DNA of 64,000 nt from Bacteroidales bacterium (lineage in GTDB: Bacteria > Bacteroidota > Bacteroidia > Bacteroidales > UBA932). The stretch covers positions 62,001 to 126,000 of the forward strand of contig WRMN01000001.1 in the NCBI GenBank assembly GCA_009777095.1. The letters run 5' to 3'. The position numbers and the translations under genes are program-made. Below are positions 44,140-54,400 of this stretch, piece by piece (position 1 is the first letter of the stretch; every line of letters starts with the position of its first letter). The notes beneath the pieces are model-generated. The model did not search any database. It saw nothing but the letters and a program-made list of their open reading frames with translations, and was not told the origin of the DNA.

Positions 44140-46484
44140 CCTATATCTTTGACAGCCCTTAGACTTTCTTCGATAATCGCCTTTACGTCTTCTTGCCATT
44201 GCGGATATTCCTTATCGCGCGCAGCGTCCATCTTCTTTAATAAGTACGCTACATTCGTGATGTTTAATTGCAAAAACATCGGCAGCATTTTGTGGCATAA
44301 ATGTTGTGCGGTATTGAAGTCATTGTCGGCAATTGCCGCATTCAAGGCATTAATATTATTACTTGTCGATTTTGTAAAGATATCTAAAATGTGCCGTACA
44401 GCCTCCTTATCGTTATCGAACATTTCTTCTAAGGAGGTTAAGGATTTGTTTGTTTTACTGCCAAGCAGCAAGGCAAGGCTGTTTAGGTTTACCGGCTTGG
44501 CCAAATAACCGTCAAATCCGTATTCTGCAGCTGTAACACTATGAAAATTGCCTCGGCCGGTCATAATAATTACGGGTATAACTACATTGCTTTTCTTTAT
44601 TTGCGTAAGAATATCTGTGCCCGAAACATCTCCCATTTCCATATCGGTAATTACCATATCGTAATCAGACAGATGTACGAGATATTCATTAAATTCCGCG
44701 GGTGCGTTACAAACCTCAACGCTATGTCCCAGTTTAACCAGCATATCCTTTAACAAGGCAAGGAAACTGAGGTCGTCATCAATGACCAATAGGTGTTTTG
44801 CTTTAAATACCGCATTGATTACGGCAATTTTCATGGGAATGCTAATCGTTATTCGGGTGCCTTTTCCTACGGTGGAATCTATATCAATAGCGCCGTTCAG
44901 GAGCTCTACTAATCCTTTGACAACAAACATTCCTAATCCGCTTCCTTCGGCTAAGGCAATATTGTCGGCTACTCTTGAAAAAGCTTTGAAAATATCGTTA
45001 AGCTGGTCTTTCGGAATGCCTGCTCCTGTGTCAGTTACGATGAAATCAACCAATTCGTTTTCTGCTTTGATTTCAAAATGGATTTCACCCTTTGTGGTAT
45101 ATTTTACGGCATTGGAAAGAATATTGATGAGAATTTGTTTTACTTTCAACTGGTCGGAATAGACCGAAAAGGCCTTGTCTATGTTCAGCGAAGAGTGAAA
45201 AGATAATTGTTTTTGCTGCGCCAGCGGACGGAACATTTCGGCTGTTTCTACACAAAGTTCATACAGGTTAAAAGCGCTTTCCGTTACCTGCAATGTTCCC
45301 TGTTCGAGGCTGGAAAACTCAAGCAGGTTCTCAAGCAGGGCTAAGATGTGCTTACCGGAGTTTTGCATTGAAGCAAGTGCGGTTTTATTGATTTTTTCGC
45401 TGTCGCTCCATAATTCTAAGTGGCCTAATATTGAATTTAGCGGCGTTTTTATATCGTGTGAAACGGAAAGCAATAAACGGTGTCGGCTTTCCATAATTTG
45501 CCGAGTACGTTCATTCGCCTGTTCAAGGGCCTTGCGCGCCGCATATCCTTTATTGACATCGCTGATGATAAGCAGTATAAATATTAAAATCAATAAGAGG
45601 GCGGTGCCGCCTCCAATAATAATAAGATGGTAGTTTTTGTTAATTTGCTGTTCACTCTTTTTGACTTTTTCCAAGGCGCTTGCAGAGGTTTGGTAATGAA
45701 ATTCCTTTAACAAAGTTGATATTTGCAGCGAAATTTCCAGGTCGGTAATTACTAACCGTGCAATTTCATGTTCAATAGCGTTGATTTTACGAATAAATTT
45801 ACGACCTGCCTGCTTCATGGTCCTGTTGAGTTCTTCCAAAATGTGTTTTCGGGCGTTGGGAGCCAGCGTTAGCGTGTCGTAGCTCATAGTGCTGACCCTG
45901 AGCATGGTGTCAATACTCTTTGAAGGCGTAAAAACATTGCCGATCCTTTGCCAGAAACTTCGTTGAGGGGTAGTATGAATAGTGGTGTCTTGTGTTTGGA
46001 AGGTAACGATAAGCGAATCCACAAAGTTCAGAAGCGTATATTCCTGCACTTTTTTGCTGATGGAATCAAGCGGATTTTGGGCATCTAACTGTTCATGGAG
46101 CGCTGCAGCTATTTCTTCTTTTTGCAACAACAATTCCTGAAGTTCCAGCAGAAGTTTTTGTTGAGCCGTATCTTGCACTATGAGCGTGGAAAGAGAATCG
46201 ATTAACGTTCCCACCGAAATGCTGTTCTCTCTGAAACTTTGCAAATGGGACGATTTTCTAGTGATGAGGTAGAAATTGGCTTCCGACTGAGCCTGATTTA
46301 CCGCATAGACCAATTTGTGGGCTAATTGAATCGGAAAATAGGATTGCTCAATGTGTTGACGATGACTGTCAATTTCTTCTTTAGCTTTATAAATGTAAAA
46401 AACCATTACTGCACACAAGACAGCAATCACGAGATAGGCCAAAACGGCATTCATTCGGATTTTATGTTCTATACTTTGCCTCAT
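44136..46484 (-). CDS. Hybrid sensor histidine kinase (HK-REC-Hpt)
   Basis: A 782-residue kinase: a membrane helix at about 12-32, a ~240-residue helical sensor region in the periplasm, a second helix at about 275-297, HisKA with H343 in SVSHDIKTPLNS, an HATPase domain (LSNAVKYTTKG; DTGAGIPKDQL; GSGLGMFVVKGLVELLNG), a receiver with D614 (MVITDMEMG) and a C-terminal Hpt-like domain with H731 (AQHLCHKMLPM). The parts suffice for an internal phosphorelay ending on the convergent sigma-54 regulator. The ATG at 46484 is chosen because a -7 box lies 8 bases upstream. Confidence 0.93.
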   Translation of the reverse strand: MRQSIEHKIRMNAVLAYLVIAVLCAVMVFYIYKAKEEIDSHRQHIEQSYFPIQLAHKLVYAVNQAQSEANFYLITRKSSHLQSFRENSISVGTLIDSLSTLIVQDTAQQKLLLELQELLLQKEEIAAALHEQLDAQNPLDSISKKVQEYTLLNFVDSLIVTFQTQDTTIHTTPQRSFWQRIGNVFTPSKSIDTMLRVSTMSYDTLTLAPNARKHILEELNRTMKQAGRKFIRKINAIEHEIARLVITDLEISLQISTLLKEFHYQTSASALEKVKKSEQQINKNYHLIIIGGGTALLLILIFILLIISDVNKGYAARKALEQANERTRQIMESRHRLLLSVSHDIKTPLNSILGHLELWSDSEKINKTALASMQNSGKHILALLENLLEFSSLEQGTLQVTESAFNLYELCVETAEMFRPLAQQKQLSFHSSLNIDKAFSVYSDQLKVKQILINILSNAVKYTTKGEIHFEIKAENELVDFIVTDTGAGIPKDQLNDIFKAFSRVADNIALAEGSGLGMFVVKGLVELLNGAIDIDSTVGKGTRITISIPMKIAVINAVFKAKHLLVIDDDLSFLALLKDMLVKLGHSVEVCNAPAEFNEYLVHLSDYDMVITDMEMGDVSGTDILTQIKKSNVVIPVIIMTGRGNFHSVTAAEYGFDGYLAKPVNLNSLALLLGSKTNKSLTSLEEMFDNDKEAVRHILDIFTKSTSNNINALNAAIADNDFNTAQHLCHKMLPMFLQLNITNVAYLLKKMDAARDKEYPQWQEDVKAIIEESLRAVKDIG

Positions 46485-46492
46485 TTCGTGTG

Positions 46493-46500
46493 CAAATATA
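46493..46500 (-). promoter_or_regulatory. Hybrid kinase -7 box (TATATTTG)
   Basis: TATATTTG on the minus strand ends 8 bases before the ATG, giving a nearly leaderless transcript. Confidence 0.5.
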
Positions 46501-46631
46501 CAAAAAAATATGTTGTGGTGTGGATTTTTTCTACAAATTCCCCGCCTTTCCTCAATTGGCACGGATTTTTTAATTTTTTATATAAAATTGACATTCAATA
46601 TATTCATCATTTTTCTGTAAGAATAATAAAT

Positions 46632-46648
46632 TTGGTATGCCTTTTGCT
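46632..46648 (+). promoter_or_regulatory. Sigma-54-type (-24/-12) promoter
   Basis: TTGGTATGCCTTTTGCT matches the RpoN pattern yTGGCACGrnnnTTGCw with invariant GG (46634-46635) and GC (46646-46647) exactly 10 bases apart. The predicted start is near 46659. It lies next to a sigma-54 activator and its kinase. Confidence 0.6.
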
Positions 46649-46658
46649 TTTTAAATTA

Positions 46659-46780
46659 AGCAGAATAGAAATGTGTTTTAACTAAAGACAATTTGCTATT
46701 CTTTAAAATCGTTCTTTAGATAGTGTTAGTTAATTGTTCCTGGTTTAGGGCGGAGAGCTTATCTTCGCCCTAATTTCTTT
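46659..46780 (+). ncRNA. Candidate sigma-54-dependent small RNA (or tnaA leader)
   Basis: The stretch from the predicted RpoN start to the hairpin terminator is about 120 bases with no ORF beyond a four-codon MCFN. It can form a stem from AGAATAG (46662-46668) with CTATTCT further on, and ends in TTAGGGCG...CGCCCTAA plus a TTTCTTTT tail. A compact promoter-RNA-terminator unit is visible in the sequence; that it is a separate sRNA and not a tnaA attenuator leader is inference. Confidence 0.4.
46745..46780 (+). terminator. Hairpin terminator upstream of tnaA
   Basis: TTAGGGCG (46745-46752) pairs with CGCCCTAA (46766-46773), then TTTCTTTTAT. Confidence 0.75.
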
Positions 46781-46822
46781 TATAGAGGTATAGCCTTATT
46801 ACATAATAATTTGCAACTTTAA

Positions 46823-46854
46823 TTTGTGTATTTTTGAAAAATGTTATACATTTG
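46823..46854 (+). promoter_or_regulatory. tnaA promoter, TTTG-N20-TACATTTG
   Basis: TTTG (46823-46826) and TACATTTG (46847-46854), 20 bases apart, 34 bases before the tnaA ATG. Confidence 0.65.
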
Positions 46855-46888
46855 TCTGAGAAAAGTATGAATTTATAATTGACGCGCT

Positions 46889-48268
46889 ATGGAACTTCCC
46901 TTTGTCGAATCGTATAAAATTAAGATGGTGGAACCGCTCCGCCGCAGCACCCGCGCCGAGCGTGAAACGTGGATTAAAGCGGCGCATTACAATCTGTTTA
47001 ACTTGCGTAGCGAACAAGTGTTTATTGATTTGCTGACCGATTCGGGCACCGGCGCCATGAGCGACCGTCAGTGGGCGGCTATGATGATGGGCGATGAAAG
47101 CTACGCCGGCGCTTCTTCTTATTATAACCTGAAAGCCGCGATTCAAAATATACTTGGCTTTGATTATTTTCTGCCTACTCATCAGGGGCGCGCAGCTGAA
47201 AATGTCTTGTTTTCGGTATTAATTAAGGAAGGCGATATAATTCCCGGCAACTCCCACTTCGATACCACTAAAGGGCATATAGAATTTCGTAAGGCGATGG
47301 CCCTCGACTGCACTATAGACGAGGCTTCCGATACCCAAAAAGAATTGCCTTTTAAGGGAAATATGTGCTTGAATAAATTAGCAAACGCCCTATCCGAGCA
47401 TCATGAAAAAATTCCCTTTGTATTGATTACCATTACCAATAACACGGCGGGCGGCCAGCCTGTGTCAATGGAGTGTATCCGTAATGTACGCGCTTTAGCC
47501 GATAAATATAAAAAACCGGTAGTTGTTGACGCTGCCCGTTTTGCCGAAAATGCTTATTTTATTAAGACCCGTGAAAAAGGATTCGAGCATAAAACCATCA
47601 AGGAAATTGTAAAAGAAATGTTTTCCTATGCCGATGCTATGACTATGAGCAGTAAGAAAGACGCTATTGTAAACATTGGCGGCTTTGTTGCCATGCGTCA
47701 TAAAGACTGGTTCGATAAGGCTTCGGTGTTTAATATTATGTTTGAAGGCTATGTAACTTACGGCGGCATGAGCGGTCGCGATATGAATGCAGTAGCTGTT
47801 GGTTTGGACGAAGGTACCGAATTTGATTACCTCGAAACACGGATTAAACAGGTAGCCTATTTAGGCGAACAGTTAGACAAGTATGGCATACCTTATCAAC
47901 GTCCTGCCGGCGGTCATGCTATCTTTGTTGATGCAAAAAAACTTTTGTCGAAAGTACCCCGCGAGGAGTTTCAGGCGCAAACCTTAGGTGTAGAACTGTA
48001 TTTGGAAGCCGGTATCCGCGGCGTGGAAATTGGTGCTATTTTAGCCGACCGCGACCCCCTTACCCGCGAGAACCGTTATCCTGAATTGGAGATGCTGCGC
48101 TTGGCTATTCCGCGCCGCACTTACACCAATAACCATATAGACCTGATTGCCGCTGCGTTGAAAAACGTATATGACCGTTGCGACACCATTACCCACGGTT
48201 ACAAAATTGTGAAAGAAGCTCCAATCATGCGGCATTTTACGGTGGAGTTAGCGCCGGTAGACAGTTAG
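46889..48268 (+). CDS. tnaA: Tryptophanase (beta-eliminating, PLP enzyme)
   Basis: A 459-residue PLP enzyme that splits tryptophan to indole, pyruvate and ammonia. Family motifs: LLTDSGTGAMSDRQWAAMM, PTHQGRAAEN, TITNNTAGGQPVS, and the PLP lysine in TMSSKKDAIVNIGGF. Tyrosine phenol-lyase is the close alternative. I prefer tryptophanase because the residue after GNSHF is Asp (FDTTKGH, Thr in TPL) and because the C-terminal reads VEIGAILADRDP as in TnaA, not the SMERG (substrate Arg) of TPL. Monocistronic. No permease gene is nearby. Confidence 0.88.
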   Translation: MELPFVESYKIKMVEPLRRSTRAERETWIKAAHYNLFNLRSEQVFIDLLTDSGTGAMSDRQWAAMMMGDESYAGASSYYNLKAAIQNILGFDYFLPTHQGRAAENVLFSVLIKEGDIIPGNSHFDTTKGHIEFRKAMALDCTIDEASDTQKELPFKGNMCLNKLANALSEHHEKIPFVLITITNNTAGGQPVSMECIRNVRALADKYKKPVVVDAARFAENAYFIKTREKGFEHKTIKEIVKEMFSYADAMTMSSKKDAIVNIGGFVAMRHKDWFDKASVFNIMFEGYVTYGGMSGRDMNAVAVGLDEGTEFDYLETRIKQVAYLGEQLDKYGIPYQRPAGGHAIFVDAKKLLSKVPREEFQAQTLGVELYLEAGIRGVEIGAILADRDPLTRENRYPELEMLRLAIPRRTYTNNHIDLIAAALKNVYDRCDTITHGYKIVKEAPIMRHFTVELAPVDS

Positions 48269-48333
48269 GTATCAATAGTGTTATAAGGAATTTTACAAGT
48301 TCATAATCCGCGCCTCTCAGCCTTTACCTTTAA

Positions 48334-49149
48334 TTAATACTGTTCTTTTTCATTCGGAAAATCACCTGCTTTCACATCTTTCACATAATGCCGAAAGGCC
48401 TTGTGCATTTCTTCGTATAGATTATGATAACGACGAAGGAAGCGCGGCGAAAAGTCTTGATTCAACCCTAACATATCGTGTACTACCAATACCTGTCCGT
48501 CAACCCCATTGCCCGCGCCTATGCCGATGATGGGTATTTTTAATTCCGCGGCTACTGTGGCCGCTAAACTTGCCGGAATTTTTTCTAAAACAATGGCAAA
48601 ACAACCGGCCTCTTCCAATAAATGCGCGTCGGCTATTAATTTTTCCGCTTCGGCTTCTTCTTTTGCCCTAACGGAATAAGTACCGAATTTCAGAATTGAT
48701 TGCGGGGTTAAACCTAAATGCCCCATCACCGGAATACCTGCCGAAAGAATGCGCCGCACCGATTCAATAACCTGCTCTCCGCCTTCCAACTTCACGGCAT
48801 CGGCTTCGCTCTCTTTCATCATACGTATGGCCGACACTACAGCTTCTTTAGAATTACCCTGATAGGTGCCAAAGGGCATATCTACTACCACCATTGGATT
48901 TTTAACCGCACGTACTACGCTTTGGGCATGGTAAATCATCTGGTCTAAAGTGATGGGCAGAGTTGTTTCATGACCGGCTATGACGTTAGCCGCCGAATCG
49001 CCCACTAAGATAATATCTATCCCTGCGGCGTCCAGAATTTTTGCCATGGTATAATCATAAGCCGTAAGCATGGCAATTTTTTCACCTCTTTGTTTCATTT
49101 CAAAAAGGCTGCGAGTGGTAACAACACGGTTTTTTCCTTCTACTGACAT
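48334..49149 (-). CDS. panB: 3-methyl-2-oxobutanoate hydroxymethyltransferase
   Basis: PanB makes ketopantoate from alpha-ketoisovalerate and methylene-tetrahydrofolate, the first step of pantothenate synthesis. The 271-residue barrel shows [56 protein letters not shown] and [15 protein letters not shown]. Divergent from dnaK; its own promoter is at 49212-49242. No other pan gene is in the window. Confidence 0.97.
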   Translation of the reverse strand: MSVEGKNRVVTTRSLFEMKQRGEKIAMLTAYDYTMAKILDAAGIDIILVGDSAANVIAGHETTLPITLDQMIYHAQSVVRAVKNPMVVVDMPFGTYQGNSKEAVVSAIRMMKESEADAVKLEGGEQVIESVRRILSAGIPVMGHLGLTPQSILKFGTYSVRAKEEAEAEKLIADAHLLEEAGCFAIVLEKIPASLAATVAAELKIPIIGIGAGNGVDGQVLVVHDMLGLNQDFSPRFLRRYHNLYEEMHKAFRHYVKDVKAGDFPNEKEQY

Positions 49150-49211
49150 ATTTTTGACTGTTTAATCGTTTAAAGGTTTAATCGTTTAAGTATTAATTAA
49201 CGATTATAAAA

Positions 49212-49242
49212 CAAAGGTAATAGAAATAAAGGATATAACAAA
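49212..49242 (-). promoter_or_regulatory. panB promoter, TTTG-N19-TACCTTTG
   Basis: TTTG (49242-49239) and TACCTTTG (49219-49212) on the minus strand, 62 bases before panB. Confidence 0.6.
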
Positions 49243-49257
49243 ATCGGAATAAAGAAG

Positions 49258-49280
49258 TGACATTTTGTCATCATTTTGAC
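49258..49280. promoter_or_regulatory. Palindrome upstream of dnaK, TGACA-TTT-TGTCA
   Basis: TGACATTTTGTCA (49258-49270) is a perfect palindrome, and a further TGAC half-site lies at 49277-49280. It sits just upstream of the -24 element, a place for an activator or repressor. Confidence 0.5.
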
Positions 49281-49282
49281 TT

Positions 49283-49298
49283 TGGCATAACTCTTGTA
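49283..49298 (+). promoter_or_regulatory. dnaK sigma-54-like promoter
   Basis: TGGCAT-AACTC-TTGTA has the -24 GG and, 10 bases on, GT in place of the -12 GC: a near match to the RpoN consensus TGGCAC-N5-TTGCA. Predicted start about 49309, leaving a ~56-base leader with a hairpin. No TAnnTTTG box is seen in front of dnaK. Confidence 0.5.
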
Positions 49299-49315
49299 TT
49301 ACAATAATGCATAAA

Positions 49316-49330
49316 ACAGGAAAGTCCTGT
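49316..49330 (+). other. dnaK 5'-leader stem-loop
   Basis: ACAGGA-AAG-TCCTGT, a perfect 6-bp stem with a 3-base loop, at the expected 5' end of the dnaK mRNA; possibly a stability element. Confidence 0.5.
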
Positions 49331-49364
49331 AATACACAAGGAAATAAATAAAAATTATAAAAAT

Positions 49365-51296
49365 ATGGGAAAAATTATTGGAATTGACTTAGGTACAACC
49401 AACTCATGCGTTGCCGTAATGGAAGGTAACGAACCGGTTGTAATTATTAACAGCGAAGGCAAGCGTACAACGCCTTCCGTAGTCGCTTTTGCCGATAACG
49501 GTGAACGTAAAATCGGCGACCCTGCCAAGCGCCAGGCCATTACTAACCCTCATAAAACCATTTTTTCTATCAAACGTTTTATGGGCGAGCCATTTGACAA
49601 AGTAAGTCAGGAAGTTGGCCGTGTGCCGTATAAGGTGGCTAAGGGTGACAATAATACATCACGGGTGCAAATTGACGACCGTATGTACACGCCTCAGGAG
49701 ATTTCTGCCATGATTTTGCAAAAGATGAAGAAAACAGCTGAAGACTTTATTGGACAAGAAATTACAGAGGCAGTAATTACCGTGCCCGCTTATTTTAGCG
49801 ACTCTCAACGTCAGGCTACCAAAGAGGCCGGTGAGATTGCCGGATTAACGGTAAAACGCATCATCAACGAGCCTACCGCTGCCGCTTTGGCCTATGGCCT
49901 CGACAAGCAGCATAAGGACATGAAGGTAGCAGTATTTGACCTCGGCGGCGGCACCTTCGATATCTCTATTATGGAGTTGGGCGAAGGCGTGTTTGAAGTT
50001 AAATCAACCAACGGCGATACCCACCTCGGCGGAGACGATTTCGACCACGTGTTGATTGACTGGTTAGCCGAAGAGTTTAAAGGCGAAAACAGCGGCCTTG
50101 ACTTGCGTAAAGACCCCATGGCCTTGCAACGTTTGAAAGAAGCCGCCGAAAAAGCGAAAATCGAACTGTCGAGCCAGACTTCTACGGAAATCAACCTGCC
50201 CTACATTATGCCTGTGGACGGTATTCCCAAACACTTGGTGAAAACCCTGAGCCGCGCTAAGTTCGAGCAACTTTGCGACAAACTGATACAACGTTGTATT
50301 GAGCCTTGCCGCAAAGCCTTATCCGACGCCAAAATGCAGCCTTCCGATATTGATGAGGTTCTTTTGGTGGGCGGCTCTACCCGTATTCCGGCTATTCAAG
50401 CCATGGTGGAAAAAATCTTCGGCAAGGCGCCAAGCAAGGGTGTGAACCCCGATGAAGTAGTAGCCGTAGGCGCAGCTATCCAAGGCGGCGTGTTGGTAGG
50501 CGACGTGAAAGACGTGCTCTTGCTCGATGTAACTCCGCTCTCGTTGGGTATTGAAACCATGGGCAGCGTGATGACCAAGTTGATTGAGTCGAATACGACC
50601 ATTCCCACCAAGCGCAGCGAGAAGTTCACTACCGCCTCCGACAACCAGCCTTCGGTAGAAATACACGTGCTGCAAGGCGAGCGTCCAATGGCGCGCGACA
50701 ATAAGACTATCGGGCGTTTCCACTTAGACGGCATACCGCCTGCCCCGCGCGGCGTTCCTCAGATTGAAGTAACCTTCGACATTGACGCCAACGGTATCTT
50801 GCAGGTTTCGGCTAAGGATATGGGCACCGGCAAGGAGCAAAAAATCCGCATCGAAGCCTCTTCGGGCTTGAGCGATGCCGAAATCAAACGCATGAAAGCC
50901 GAAGCCGAAGCGAATGCCGAGGCGGATAAAAAGGAAAAAGAGCGTATTGATAAAATCAACCACGCCGACAGTATGGTTTTCCAAACGGAAAAGTTGCTGA
51001 AAGAGTCGGGCGACAAGATTCCTGCCGACAAGAAAGAAGCAATTGAAGCAGCCCTCGCCAAGGTGAAGGAGGCGCACAAGTCGCAAGACATGGCAGCCAT
51101 TGACACCGCATTAAACGAGTTGAATACCGTATGGCAAGCGGCTTCGCAAGACATTTACAATGCTACACAAGCACAGAACGGCGGCGCGGCTAATCCCTTC
51201 GAGAACATGCCCGGCGGCGACCCCTTTGCTAACGCCTCCGCCCCCGACAATGAAGGCGGCGAGGTAAAAGATGTAGATTTTGAGGAAGTGAAGTAA
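49365..51296 (+). CDS. dnaK: Chaperone Hsp70 (DnaK)
   Basis: The 643-residue DnaK has the Hsp70 signatures [31 protein letters not shown] and [18 protein letters not shown], a substrate-binding domain ([16 protein letters not shown]) and the C-terminal acidic end [11 protein letters not shown]. It folds and protects proteins in the cytoplasm with DnaJ and GrpE, which are not in the window. Codon use is G/C-rich relative to the next genes, as usual for an abundant protein. It has a terminator and an unusual sigma-54-like promoter. Confidence 0.98.
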   Translation: MGKIIGIDLGTTNSCVAVMEGNEPVVIINSEGKRTTPSVVAFADNGERKIGDPAKRQAITNPHKTIFSIKRFMGEPFDKVSQEVGRVPYKVAKGDNNTSRVQIDDRMYTPQEISAMILQKMKKTAEDFIGQEITEAVITVPAYFSDSQRQATKEAGEIAGLTVKRIINEPTAAALAYGLDKQHKDMKVAVFDLGGGTFDISIMELGEGVFEVKSTNGDTHLGGDDFDHVLIDWLAEEFKGENSGLDLRKDPMALQRLKEAAEKAKIELSSQTSTEINLPYIMPVDGIPKHLVKTLSRAKFEQLCDKLIQRCIEPCRKALSDAKMQPSDIDEVLLVGGSTRIPAIQAMVEKIFGKAPSKGVNPDEVVAVGAAIQGGVLVGDVKDVLLLDVTPLSLGIETMGSVMTKLIESNTTIPTKRSEKFTTASDNQPSVEIHVLQGERPMARDNKTIGRFHLDGIPPAPRGVPQIEVTFDIDANGILQVSAKDMGTGKEQKIRIEASSGLSDAEIKRMKAEAEANAEADKKEKERIDKINHADSMVFQTEKLLKESGDKIPADKKEAIEAALAKVKEAHKSQDMAAIDTALNELNTVWQAASQDIYNATQAQNGGAANPFENMPGGDPFANASAPDNEGGEVKDVDFEEVK

Positions 51297-51333
51297 AGCC
51301 CCTCACAAAGCATATATCAAAAAAATATAAAAT

Positions 51334-51362
51334 GCGGTAAATCAAAAGTTTGCCGCTTTTTT
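51334..51362 (+). terminator. Terminator after dnaK
   Basis: GCGGTAAA (51334-51341) with TTTGCCGC (51349-51356, one G-T pair), then TTTTTT. Confidence 0.85.
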
Positions 51363-51409
51363 ATTTATGCTGTTACGAGCAAATGCAGCAATAATTCGCT
51401 AAAATTATT

Positions 51410-51417
51410 TAACTTTG
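51410..51417 (+). promoter_or_regulatory. Helicase gene -7 box (TAACTTTG)
   Basis: TAACTTTG lies 27 bases before the helicase ATG at 51445. Confidence 0.5.
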
Positions 51418-51444
51418 CCAATAAATGTCAGGACTATAAAAAGT

Positions 51445-54400
51445 ATGTCGTCAAAATTTTTTACCAACGAGAGCGAAAACACCTTACTTAATAAGATTAA
51501 AGGAGTTTTTGAGCATAAAAACGTTCATTTTTTCGATGCCCTTGTGGGCTATTTTCGGGCTTCGGGCTATTTTCAAGTGCGACCGTTTATTGAAAAAGCA
51601 GCTGAAATTCGCGTGTTGGTCGGCATCAACATTGATGAGGCAGTTTACGATGCCAACAACAAAGGATTGCTTTTTACCGGAAACGAAGAAAAAAGCGTTG
51701 ATACCTACATTGACAACTTGAAAAAAGACATTCAATCTGCAAAATACGACAAAACAGTTGAAGACGGAATGTTGCAGTTTATCCGCGATTTGATTGAAAG
51801 TAAAGTGCAAATTCGAGTTTATCCAAAGCAGAATTTACACGCCAAAATTTATATTTTCCGCGAAAAAGAGAAACATGCTCACGGTTACGGTTCGGTTATT
51901 ACGGGTTCGAGCAATTTGACCGACAGTGGATTGCAACACAATTTTGAGTTTAATGTAGAATTACGAGAAGATGCCGACATAGAATTTGCAACCGAAACTT
52001 TTGAAAATCTTTGGCAGCAAAGTATCGAAATAGATAAAAAGTTTGTAGAAAAACTACAAACTGAAACTTACTTAAATGATTCGTTTACGCCTTTTGAAAT
52101 TTACTACAAATTTTTGATAGAGTATTTTGGGAAAAGCGTTGAGTATGACCCCAATTCTTTGCGCGATTTACCCAAAGAATACAAAAAACTTTCGTATCAA
52201 GCAGATGCCGTGAGCGATGGTTATGCGAAATTAGAAAAGCACAATGGCTTTTTCCTTTCCGACGTGGTTGGACTTGGCAAGACGGTGGTGGCTGCGCAAA
52301 TTGCCAAAAACTTTTTCTATCACAATGGGTTCCCCGACTATCTTTCAAAAACGCTTGTCATTTGTCCGCCAGCGTTATACGATAATTGGAGCGAAACATT
52401 GGAAAACTTCGGCATAAACGATTATAAGATATACACCAACGGCAGTTTGCACAAAATTCGTGATGCAAAACAATATGATTTAATTATTGTGGACGAAGCG
52501 CATAAATTCCGCAACGATACGGCAGAAATGTACGATGCTTTGCAGAAAATATGCAAAACACCTACTCGCTCGAATAGTCCGAGTGTTCGCAAAAAAATAA
52601 TGCTAGTGTCGGCAACGCCGCTCAACAATCGTCCCGAAGATATTGCCAATCAAGTTTATTTGTTTCAAGACAAAAAAGATTCAACACTCGAAATCAGTAA
52701 TTTGCAACATTTCTTTGCACCGAGGATTAAGAAATACAAAGAATTGAAAAAAGAAGATGATGTAAAAAAAATGGCGAAAGGAGTGAAAGAGTTGTACGAA
52801 GATATTCGTAATATAGTGATTGATCCGCTTACTGTTCGTAGAACTCGTACCGACTTGTTGGAAAATGAAACATATAAGAAAGATTTGGATAAACAGGACA
52901 TAGAATTTCCTGTGGTACAAATACCTCAAAAAATATTGTATCAACTTGATAATGAATTGGAAAAGCTTTACGACAAGACTATAAAAATCTTGCACCATGA
53001 ATTGACGTATTACCGCTATCAGGCAATAAAATTTCTCATTCCCGAAAAGAAAGCGAAATACAAAACAGCCGAATTGGCTTCCTTACAGTTGAAATTCATT
53101 ATGAAAACTTTGCTTGTCAAACGCCTTGACAGCAGTTTCTTTGCTTTCCGTGCCTCGCTCGAACGCTTTGCGTTGGCAACGGCAAATATGGTTAAGATGT
53201 TTAACGATAATTGCGTTTTTATTGCGCCGAAGGTGGATGTAAATAGATACATTGAAGAAGACCGCGAAGAAGAACTATTGCAGGTTTTGATAAACCTGCA
53301 AGACACCGACCCTACGATTGAAATATGTACAGCAGCCGATTTTGAAAAAGGTTTTGTTGAAGGTTTGAAACACGATTATGATATTCTACAAAATCTTGTC
53401 AATGAATGGGGAAAAGTAAATACAGACCCCAAATTAGATATTTTCAAAGAGTATCTGCAACACAAACTTCTATCTTCAAAAATCAACAAAGAAGGAAAAT
53501 TAGTGGTGTTTTCAGAATCGCAGGAAACAACCGATTATCTTTCCAAAGAACTTAAAAAAGCAGGCTTCGATAAAATATTGACTGTTAGTAGCAAAAACCG
53601 CAAAGATAAATTTCCGTTTATCCGTGAAAATTTTGATGCAAATATCAAAAGGGAGGAGCAGAAAAACGATTATAACATTGTGATTTCCACCGAAGTATTG
53701 GCAGAAGGCGTGAATATGCACCGCGCTAACGTGATTGTGAATTACGACACGCCTTGGAACTCAACGCGACTGATGCAGCGTATCGGGCGTGTAAACCGTA
53801 TTGGCAGTACGGCAAAAGAAGTGCATATTTTCAATTTTTTCCCTACCGCCAAAGTAGAAAACGATATTGAATTGAAAAAAAGGGCAATTCTCAAATTACA
53901 AGCATTCCATAGTGCATTGGGCGAAGACAGCCAGATTTATTCCGACGAAGAGATTGTAGAAAGTTTTGGGCTTTTTGATAAAACGGCACAGGAAGAAAAA
54001 GACGAAAAATTAACAATTTTGCTCGACCTTCGTAAATTCAAAGAAGAAAATCCCGAACTGTTTAAGCAAATCAAAAATATGACACTTCGCGCTCGCACAG
54101 GGCGAGAAAATTCTGAACTGTACGATACCACCATTGCATTTATTCGCAGCGAAAAACGAAATTCATTTTTGTTGCTTAAAGAAAACGAAGAGCCGCAGGA
54201 GCTCACATTTTTGCAGGCAGAAGAAATTTACCGCGCCAATAAAGAGGAAAAATCCGTACCGCTTACCGATAACCACCACACGCAGGTAGAAAGAGCGATT
54301 GCGTTTTTCAAACAGCAATTGGAAGTTGAAAAACAGGCAGAACGTGCAGTCGTTATCACACAAAGCCCTGCCGAAAAACAGGCCTTAAACTACCTTGACG

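Larger units (their letters stand above)
46485..46888. other. 404-base intergenic region with regulatory content, no protein gene
   Basis: Between the hybrid kinase and tnaA I see no convincing ORF. It holds the kinase -7 box, a sigma-54-like promoter (46632-46648), a terminator-like hairpin (46745-46773) and the tnaA promoter (46823-46854). Confidence 0.8.

Noticed and set aside
46669-46683. A four-codon ORF (MCFN) in the tnaA upstream region as a TnaC-like leader peptide
   Set aside because: Too short, contains no tryptophan and has no proline-rich arrest sequence; it probably occurs by chance.
51415-51444. TTG-initiated extension of the helicase
   Set aside because: The TTG is part of the TAACTTTG promoter box, so it cannot be translated from that promoter.
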